From contig CAKSEI010000085.1 of NCBI GenBank assembly GCA_934446285.1, positions 1 through 6,460 on the forward strand: a stretch of DNA of 6,460 nucleotides, read 5' to 3'. Positions 1-5,277 of the stretch are shown here, piece after piece. Made by a program: the position numbers and the translations under genes. The stretch's first letter is position 1. Every line of letters begins with the position of its first letter. The DNA comes from an uncultured Eubacteriales bacterium (GTDB lineage Bacteria; Bacillota; Clostridia; Oscillospirales; CAG-272). The notes beneath the pieces were generated by a model. That model saw only the letters and a list, made by a program, of their open reading frames with translations. It made no database searches and was not told where the DNA came from.

Positions 1-2245
1 GGGATATCGAGACGAAAGCTATCAGTACGTAGGATATAACGTCTATTATCGTCGTGACCGAGCTCATCATAAGCCCTACGTAGTCGGTATAGGTTATCTT
101 GTCGTTCTCGTCGCGTCCCGCATTAAAGTCGTCTATCTTATCGCAGATGACTTCCTTGCTTTCAAAGTCCTTCGGATATATCGAAACGCTCTTCGGCGTT
201 GTCTTGTCTATCACGCCGAGCTTTTCGAGATTGCCGTCATAGGTAGCCGAGGTTCTCGTCAACGCAGTAAACATCTCAAGCACCTTTTTTTCGTCCATGC
301 CCGAAATGAGTGCGCCGTACTGCGCCTGCTCCTCCGCGCCAAGCGTTGATATATACGCCTGAACATCGTCCATGGTGAGCGGGCTCTGCTCCGATGTCGG
401 GAATTTTATTCCCGTGAAGATGTCGGTATCGCTGTTTTCTTTTTGCGCCTTTACCGCATCGCTCTTATCGGTGATATCGGTTATGTAGTCGGTCAGCGCC
501 TTTGTATATCCGAGCACTCCGGATATCGATGAGGCAAGCGCACCCTCAGACGGACGGACGATGCCCGATATCTTTATCTTGACGGCGTTACCAACTGCCC
601 TGTCCTCTTCAAGCTGCTCGTATACACCGTTGCCGTCCGCGTCCTCGTATGCAAGTGCGGCAGGAACAAGGTCAAAGGTCATACCGATAAGGTCGTCATA
701 GTCAAAGCTGAGCTTCTCAACGGGCAGCTCCTCTCCGTTCTTCATCATATCAATGAAATCGTTTATCTCCGAGCGGTCACGCAGTCCGAGCGCATAGAGA
801 ACCATGTCGGTAAGCTCATTATTCTTGTCAACGGCGAGCACGACTTCATTGTACTCACTCGGCCACGAGCCGATTATGTCGTACTGGCTCTCAAGCAGAC
901 TCTGATTGTCTATCATCTCGCTCATAATGTCAAAGCCGGTAACGGAGCCTGCGAGCGAGCTCATAGAGCCCATGCCGTTTATCGCGTCGCTGTATTTGAT
1001 GCCGTACAACTTCTCGTACATGGCGTCGATAATCTCGGTCGTATCGACCTTTACCCTGTTGCCCGCAACATCGGTCGTATATACGGTATAGTCAAGCCCG
1101 TAGGTGTATTTCACATCGCTCACAAGGTCGGAAATACCGTTTGCGGGGTCGTCGAGATAGCTTTTCAGCGACTTTAAGTCGTTGTGCACCATACCGCTCA
1201 GCATGGAGTTGAGCATGGTGGTCATATTGCTGTTTGAATGAATTTTGCCGTCGTCGCCGTGTTCCTCCCCGCCGTTATCGGCGGCAGCGGCAAACATGCT
1301 TGAATAGTCCATAGCCTCCGTCTGTATCGTCAGAGGATATGAAGAGAGGGTGTCCTCCTGCACACGGTCTATGTAGAGGGTTATACCGTTCGACAGTGCG
1401 AGAATAAGCGCTATGCCGATTATACCGATACTCCCCGCGAAGCTCGTCAAGAACGTCCGCGCCTTTTTCGTCATGAGATTGTTAAGCGAAAGAGAGGTCG
1501 CGGTGATAAAGGACATCGGCTTTTTGCGCACCTTTTTCTTCTCGGCCGGGGCGCTCTCCTCCGCCGGCCCATACGGGTTGCTGTCGCCTACCACTTTGCC
1601 GTCGAGCAGACGTATGATACGCGTAGAATATCTCTCGGCAAGCTCGGGATTGTGCGTTACCATGATAACGAGCCTGTCCTTTGCTATCTCGGAGAGCAGC
1701 TCCATTATCTGTACGCTCGTCCCGGAGTCAAGCGCTCCCGTCGGCTCGTCGGCGAGGAGAATTTCCGGGTCGTTTACAAGTGCCCGAGCTATCGCAACGC
1801 GCTGCATCTGTCCTCCCGACATCTGATTGGGCTTCTTATGCAGAAAGTCGCCGAGTCCCACTCTCTCGAGAGCCTTTTTTGCCCTCTCTCTTCTCTGCTG
1901 ACGGCTTATGCCCGAGAGTGTCATGGCAAGCTCGACATTCGCGAGTATCGACTGGTGGGGAATAAGATTATAGCTCTGAAAAACAAAGCCGACCGAGCGA
2001 TTGCGATAAACGTCCCAGTCGCCGTCCCTGTATTCACGGGTGTGTCTGCCCTTTATTATCAGGTCGCCGTCCGTGTACCTGTCAAGTCCGCCGATGATAT
2101 TGAGCAGCGTCGTCTTGCCGCAGCCCGACGGACCGAGGATTGAGACAAATTCGCTGCGTCTGAACGCCATGCTGACACCGTTAAGCGCAGTCTGCGAATT
2201 GTCCGCAAACTTATATACCTTCTTTATGTTCTTTAGTTGCAGCAT
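1..2245 (-). CDS. MacB-like ABC transporter, fused ATPase and permease (3' end outside window)
   Basis: A single open frame of 748 codons starts at ATG 2245 and runs off base 1 without a stop. Residues 1-220 form an ABC ATPase: Walker A GPSGCGKTT (38-46), Q-loop Gln90, signature MSGGQ (142-146), Walker B ILLADE with catalytic Glu167, D-loop ALD and switch His198, so the ATP site looks active. A charged Lys-rich linker (236-242) leads to a first membrane helix (about 264-285). Then comes a large, probably extracytoplasmic region of about 440 residues, and the start of a second helix (about 730-748). The rest of the FtsX-type permease is missing. This order (NBD, TM1, large outer domain, remaining TMs) is that of type VII, MacB-like mechanotransmission transporters, which act on substrates outside the membrane; the substrate is unknown. 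AAGGA (2256-2260) lies 10 bases before the start. An ATG at 2253 is out of frame. Residues 535-546 resemble an EF-hand loop. An own promoter is predicted. Confidence 0.93.
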   Translation of the reverse strand, partial: MLQLKNIKKVYKFADNSQTALNGVSMAFRRSEFVSILGPSGCGKTTLLNIIGGLDRYTDGDLIIKGRHTREYRDGDWDVYRNRSVGFVFQSYNLIPHQSILANVELAMTLSGISRQQRRERAKKALERVGLGDFLHKKPNQMSGGQMQRVAIARALVNDPEILLADEPTGALDSGTSVQIMELLSEIAKDRLVIMVTHNPELAERYSTRIIRLLDGKVVGDSNPYGPAEESAPAEKKKVRKKPMSFITATSLSLNNLMTKKARTFLTSFAGSIGIIGIALILALSNGITLYIDRVQEDTLSSYPLTIQTEAMDYSSMFAAAADNGGEEHGDDGKIHSNSNMTTMLNSMLSGMVHNDLKSLKSYLDDPANGISDLVSDVKYTYGLDYTVYTTDVAGNRVKVDTTEIIDAMYEKLYGIKYSDAINGMGSMSSLAGSVTGFDIMSEMIDNQSLLESQYDIIGSWPSEYNEVVLAVDKNNELTDMVLYALGLRDRSEINDFIDMMKNGEELPVEKLSFDYDDLIGMTFDLVPAALAYEDADGNGVYEQLEEDRAVGNAVKIKISGIVRPSEGALASSISGVLGYTKALTDYITDITDKSDAVKAQKENSDTDIFTGIKFPTSEQSPLTMDDVQAYISTLGAEEQAQYGALISGMDEKKVLEMFTALTRTSATYDGNLEKLGVIDKTTPKSVSIYPKDFESKEVICDKIDDFNAGRDENDKITYTDYVGLMMSSVTTIIDVISYVLIAFVSIS

Positions 2246-2276
2246 TGTTTATGCATCCTTATAAAATGATATACTG

Positions 2277-2305
2277 ATTATACCCGTGAGTGCGGTGAAA
2301 AGCAA
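2277..2305 (-). promoter_or_regulatory. Sigma-A-type promoter for the MacB-like ABC gene
   Basis: Read on the minus strand, TTGCTT (2300-2305) is followed after exactly 17 bases by a perfect TATAAT (2277-2282). The -35 box matches TTGACA at four of six positions. Transcription would begin near 2270, leaving a short leader of about 25 bases containing the AAGGA ribosome binding site of the gene starting at 2245. The promoter lies between the mazF stop and the ABC gene, so the ABC gene can be transcribed independently of mazF. The prediction rests on consensus and position only. Confidence 0.7.
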
Positions 2306-2320
2306 GCAAATCACACTTTT

Positions 2321-2336
2321 GTTACAATAAAGTAAC
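2321..2336. repeat. Inverted repeat, candidate operator upstream of the ABC promoter
   Basis: GTTAC (2321-2325) and GTAAC (2332-2336) form a perfect 5-base inverted repeat around a 6-base AT-rich centre. It ends about 16 bases upstream of the -35 box of the leftward ABC promoter, a usual place for an activator. Read as TTACA-ATAA-AGTAA it differs at one position from TNACA-N4-TGTAA, which I recall as the pattern for BceR-like regulators of peptide-antibiotic ABC transporters. That link is inference. The repeat is short and could be chance. It has no U-run after it on either strand, so it is not a terminator. Confidence 0.35.
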
Positions 2337-2351
2337 CGAGTTTACAAAGCG

Positions 2352-2374
2352 CGGAGAGGCGCTAAGCCTCTCCG
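2352..2374 (-). terminator. GC-rich hairpin over the mazF stop, possible terminator
   Basis: CGGAGAGGC (2352-2360) and GCCTCTCCG (2366-2374) form a perfect 9-base-pair stem with a 5-base loop. On the minus strand the mazF stop codon TAG (2364-2362) sits in the loop and at the base of the 3' arm, so the 5' arm is coding sequence. The stem is followed only by CGCTTTG, a poor U-tract, so it may be a weak terminator, or a structure that protects the 3' end or dampens read-through, instead of a strong intrinsic terminator. Confidence 0.5.
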
Positions 2375-2718
2375 ATACCGAATGATATTTCTATCGCGCC
2401 GTCTACGCGCGCCATCGTGTCGCTGTCGATATGCCCCATCTTTTCTCTCAGGCGCTGTTTGTCTATTGTACGTATCTGTTCGAGCAGAATTACAGAGTCC
2501 TTCGCAAGCCCGAATTCTCTCGCGCATCCAACTATATCGATATGGGTGGGCAGCCGCGATTTTGACATTCTGCTCGTTATCGCAGCGGCAATAACCGTCG
2601 GGCTGTACCTGTTTCCGATATTATTCTGAACGATGAGCACCGGGCGCAGTCCGCCCTGCTCGCTCCCGACGACGGGGCTGAGGTCGGCGTAGTAGATATC
2701 GCCTTTTTTTATATTCAT
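2362..2718 (-). CDS. mazF: MazF/EndoA-type endoribonuclease toxin
   Basis: This 118-residue protein is a full-length PemK/MazF family member, close in size to Bacillus EndoA (about 116 residues). MazF toxins are sequence-specific, ribosome-independent mRNA interferases; the Bacillus enzyme cuts at UACAU. The sequence carries GDIYYADLSPVVGSEQGG (6-23), then Arg25-Pro26, the ITS motif with Thr48, LPTH (56-59) and DSVILLEQIRTIDKQRL (74-90). Arg25 and Thr48 match the catalytic pair of Bacillus EndoA, so the enzyme should be active. GGGAG (2730-2734) lies 11 bases before ATG 2718. In Bacillus the toxin follows its ribbon-helix-helix antitoxin; here the 160 bases upstream hold no plausible antitoxin and the next gene points the other way, so this MazF is solitary in the window. 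A hairpin overlaps the stop codon. I found no clear promoter: CATAAT (2781-2786) is a possible -10 with no good -35 partner. Family assignment is secure; UACAU specificity is inferred from similarity. Confidence 0.96.
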   Translation of the reverse strand: MNIKKGDIYYADLSPVVGSEQGGLRPVLIVQNNIGNRYSPTVIAAAITSRMSKSRLPTHIDIVGCAREFGLAKDSVILLEQIRTIDKQRLREKMGHIDSDTMARVDGAIEISFGIGEA

Positions 2719-2756
2719 AGGCTTTTCATCTCCCGTGTTTAGTCTTGTCCGTATAA

Positions 2757-2824
2757 GCGCTTTTTAATCACGTATTTCATATTATGCCGTGCGCAAAAAA
2801 AGCGTTACGCTATGGAAAAAGCGC
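2757..2824. repeat. Repeated AAAAAGCG motif in the divergent intergenic region
   Basis: The motif AAAAAGCG occurs twice on the plus strand (2797-2804 and 2816-2823, 19 bases apart) and once inverted. GCGCTTTTT (2757-2765) is a perfect 9-base inverted match to AAAAAGCGC (2816-2824). A small inverted repeat, AGCG-tta-CGCT (2801-2811), overlaps the middle copy. The right-hand copy overlaps the -35 box proposed for the rightward operon. The set could be binding sites for a regulator of one or both divergent units. A-tract sequence in a short AT-rich region can also produce such repeats by chance. The rest of this intergenic stretch holds no gene. Confidence 0.4.
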
Positions 2825-2841
2825 CTCGCTTGTGTTATAAT
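2813..2841 (+). promoter_or_regulatory. Promoter for the membrane protein/ABC exporter operon
   Basis: TGGAAA (2813-2818, four of six matches to TTGACA) is followed after 17 bases by a perfect TATAAT (2836-2841). Transcription would start near 2848, giving a leader of about 30 bases with a GGAG ribosome binding site (2870-2873) five bases before ATG 2879. No leader peptide or riboswitch fits in such a short leader. No other good promoter lies inside the downstream genes' junctions, which overlap, so this site probably drives all three genes. Confidence 0.6.
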
Positions 2842-2878
2842 AATACGGTAATATGCTTTTTTGCCGCATGGAGACTAT

Positions 2879-3568
2879 ATGAAAAGATACGATTATAAAT
2901 TCAATAAAAAATGGGGAGCAATCACTCTGCCCTTTATTCTGTGCGCACTCGGGGCGCTCATGTCGTTTTTCAGCATAACATGGGAGCGCGGAGCGCTCAA
3001 GCAGGCGCTTGTCACCGTGCGCAAAGGTGCATGGACATTTCCCGACACGCTCATGACCGTCATGCCGCTGCTGCTCCTTGCCATGCTGCTTATCGCGGTG
3101 ATATTTGACAAGCGCGCGCTTTTTGCCTTTGCGCCCCTGCCCGTGATATACGGCCTTGCGTGCGAAAACGCCGATAAGCTGACCAAATGCACGGTGTATC
3201 TCAGCGTGCCGTGCCTCGCTTTCTTCGCCGTATATATTCTCTTATGCACGGGACTGCTGCCGCGTGCGGGCATATGCTCCGCCGTGTGTGCACTCTGCGC
3301 ACTCTATTTTCCCGTGTCGGTGGCATTCGACTTTGTTCCGCTGCTTGAGTCATATAATTTCAGTTACGGAGCGTCGTACAAGCTCTCTCAGACCGCCGCG
3401 TTCTTCTTTATGTTCATGGCAATTGCGGTATTCTGCATCGGGCTTGTGCGCACGGAGCGCGAGCACGGGGAAAAGAATGAATATTCGCCCCGTCTTGAGG
3501 CGGGCAGCACGGGAGACGCTCTCAAGGAGGACAGCCACGTGCGCGCGGAGGATGATATCATAAAATGA
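2879..3568 (+). CDS. Multi-spanning membrane protein of unknown function, coupled to ABC exporter
   Basis: I do not recognise a family for this 229-residue protein. It has a basic N-terminus (MKRYDYKFNKK) and about six hydrophobic stretches: roughly 14-33, 58-77, 80-95, 104-126, 130-150 and 171-190. The tail of about 40 residues (190-229) is charged, hydrophilic and probably cytoplasmic. There are nine cysteines, most within or beside membrane segments (95, 104, 112, 123, 133, 137, 140 among them). No enzymatic motif or signal-peptidase site is evident. Start choice: GGAG (2870-2873) sits 5 bases before ATG 2879; a TTG at 2861 is in frame but has no ribosome binding site. The stop overlaps the next start as ATGA (3565-3568), so translation is likely coupled to the exporter. 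By position it could be an accessory, sensor or immunity partner of the exporter, but only the neighbourhood supports this. Confidence 0.85.
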   Translation: MKRYDYKFNKKWGAITLPFILCALGALMSFFSITWERGALKQALVTVRKGAWTFPDTLMTVMPLLLLAMLLIAVIFDKRALFAFAPLPVIYGLACENADKLTKCTVYLSVPCLAFFAVYILLCTGLLPRAGICSAVCALCALYFPVSVAFDFVPLLESYNFSYGASYKLSQTAAFFFMFMAIAVFCIGLVRTEREHGEKNEYSPRLEAGSTGDALKEDSHVRAEDDIIK

Positions 3569-5277
3569 AAACGGTACTTAAGCATTTAAGTGAATATAAA
3601 AAAGAGTGCGTCTTAGCGCCTCTCTTCAAGCTGCTCGAAACCTGTCTTGAGCTTACTGTACCGATTGTCATAGCGTCGATAATCGACCGCGGTATCGGAA
3701 ACGGGGACAAGCCGTGGATATACCGAATGACGCTTACCCTTATCATACTCGCACTCGTCGGGCTTGCCGCCGCGATAACCGCGCAGTATTTCTCGGCTAA
3801 AGCAGCCATAGGCTGCAGCGCGTCGATACGCGAATCGCTCTTCCGCCATATTCAGTCACTCTCGTACCCCGATCTTGACGGCATGGGTGCGTCCGCCCTG
3901 ATTACGCGCATAACGGGCGACGTAACTCAGGTGCAGACGGGCATAAATCTCACGCTGCGCCTTATACTGCGCGCGCCTTTCGTCGTATTCGGCGCTATGA
4001 TAATGGCTTTCACTGTGGACGTGAAGTGCGCTCTGATATTCTGCGTCATGATACCCGTGCTGCTTATTGCGGTTTTTGCCGTTATGCTCGGCTGCGTGCC
4101 GCTGTACAAAAAGGTTCAGAGGCATCTTGATACCGTAACGCGCACGGTAAGGGAAAATCTCACCGGTGCAAGAGTCCTGCGCGCATTTGCAAAGGAGGAC
4201 GACGAGCGGAAGAAATTTGCGGAGGAAAACGGAGCTCTTTCGCGCATACAGCTCTTCACGGGCAGGATTTCCGCCCTTATGAGCCCCGCGACATACCTTA
4301 CGGTAAACCTATGTATCGCTTGGATGATAGCGCGCGGAGGACTGAGAGTAAACCTCGGCGACCTGACTCAGGGTGAGGTCATCGCCCTTTACAACTATAT
4401 GTCGCAGATACTCGTAGAGCTTATAAAAATGGCGAACCTCATCATAACAATGACAAAGGCAGTCGCCTCCGCCGACAGAATAACCGAGGTTATCGACTAC
4501 ACTCCATCGCTAAATGGCGGAGAGCTCACTCGGGCGGAAAATTTCACTCTGCACTTTGACAACGTATCCTTTGCCTATCCGGGAGCTGCCGAGCCATCGG
4601 TGGAGAACATCAGCTTCACTTTGGAAAACGGGAAAACTCTCGGTATAATAGGCGCTACCGGTTCGGGAAAAAGCACCATTGCCTTTCTCGCCTCCCGTTT
4701 CTACGACCCGAGCGAGGGCAGCATAACTCTCGGGGGCAGACCGATATCCGAATATGACAATGCATTCCTAAGAGACCATATCGGTTTTGTCCCGCAAAAG
4801 GCGGTTCTCTTCGGCGGGACGATACGCGAGAATATCCTCGCGGGTAAGGACTATCCCGACTCGCGCATAAATGAGGCGCTCGCAACCTCTCAGGCGACAG
4901 ACGTCATAGCTTCAAAAGTCCGTGGGCTCGACGAAAAGATAGGCGCGGGAGGCGCGGGCTTATCGGGGGGTCAGAGACAGCGTCTGACGATAGCTCGCGC
5001 AGTCGTAAGAGAACCGGAAATACTCATCCTCGACGACTCATCATCAGCCCTCGACTACAGAACGGATGCGGCTCTGCGCCGCTCCGTCGCGGAATGCTCT
5101 TTCAATCCCGCGACAGTCATAATATCTCAGCGTGCCTCGTCCGTCATGGACGCGGACGAAATACTCGTCATGGATGACGGGCGATGCGTTGCGAGAGGAA
5201 CGCACGACTCGCTGCTGCATGAATGCGACATATACAGAGAAATATACGAAACGCAGTTCGGAAAGGCGGCAGTATAA
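3565..5277 (+). CDS. Heterodimeric ABC exporter subunit with degenerate ATP site (BmrC/TM287-like)
   Basis: This complete 570-residue half-transporter has an N-terminal type I exporter membrane domain (six helices, about 16-40, 53-75, 133-151, 155-178, 238-257 and 270-292) and a C-terminal ATPase domain from about 328. Visible motifs are A-loop Tyr338, Walker A GATGSGKST (363-371), Q-loop Gln411, signature LSGGQ (466-470), Walker B ILILD (486-490) and SALD (494-497). Two catalytic positions are altered: the residue after Walker B is Asp491 instead of Glu, and the switch His is Gln522 (SQR). The same changes mark the degenerate-site subunit of heterodimeric exporters such as TM287/288 and BmrCD. 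Its intact LSGGQ would complete the competent site of the partner. GGAGG (3547-3551) lies 13 bases before ATG 3565, which overlaps the upstream stop; the next gene starts at TAATG (5275-5279). Such exporters move drugs, peptides or lipids; the substrate here is unknown. Confidence 0.95.
   Translation: MKTVLKHLSEYKKECVLAPLFKLLETCLELTVPIVIASIIDRGIGNGDKPWIYRMTLTLIILALVGLAAAITAQYFSAKAAIGCSASIRESLFRHIQSLSYPDLDGMGASALITRITGDVTQVQTGINLTLRLILRAPFVVFGAMIMAFTVDVKCALIFCVMIPVLLIAVFAVMLGCVPLYKKVQRHLDTVTRTVRENLTGARVLRAFAKEDDERKKFAEENGALSRIQLFTGRISALMSPATYLTVNLCIAWMIARGGLRVNLGDLTQGEVIALYNYMSQILVELIKMANLIITMTKAVASADRITEVIDYTPSLNGGELTRAENFTLHFDNVSFAYPGAAEPSVENISFTLENGKTLGIIGATGSGKSTIAFLASRFYDPSEGSITLGGRPISEYDNAFLRDHIGFVPQKAVLFGGTIRENILAGKDYPDSRINEALATSQATDVIASKVRGLDEKIGAGGAGLSGGQRQRLTIARAVVREPEILILDDSSSALDYRTDAALRRSVAECSFNPATVIISQRASSVMDADEILVMDDGRCVARGTHDSLLHECDIYREIYETQFGKAAV

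Noticed and set aside
1413..2143. Plus-strand open frames of 94-163 codons opposite the MacB-like ABC gene
   Set aside because: They lie antisense to the ATPase domain and first helix, whose motifs are unmistakable on the minus strand. They have no recognisable motif and overlap one another in different frames.
2739..2780. 13-residue open frame (MKYVIKKRLYGQD) upstream of mazF, possible leader peptide or mini-antitoxin
   Set aside because: It has no ribosome binding site, is far shorter than any MazE-type antitoxin, and its ATG sits directly beside CATAAT, which may itself be a -10 box. Chance is the simplest explanation.
2801..2811. AGCG-tta-CGCT hairpin followed by a T-run when read on the minus strand, as an intrinsic terminator before mazF
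   Set aside because: The stem is only four base pairs and there is no gene to its right reading leftward that would need a terminator.
2861..2878. TTG start at 2861 for the membrane protein gene
   Set aside because: It adds six residues without a ribosome binding site in front. ATG 2879 has GGAG five bases upstream.
2893..3273. Minus-strand 126-codon open frame opposite the membrane protein gene
   Set aside because: It is rich in Arg, Ser and Ala and looks like an antisense shadow. The plus-strand frame has a ribosome binding site, hydrophobic helices and a coupled stop.
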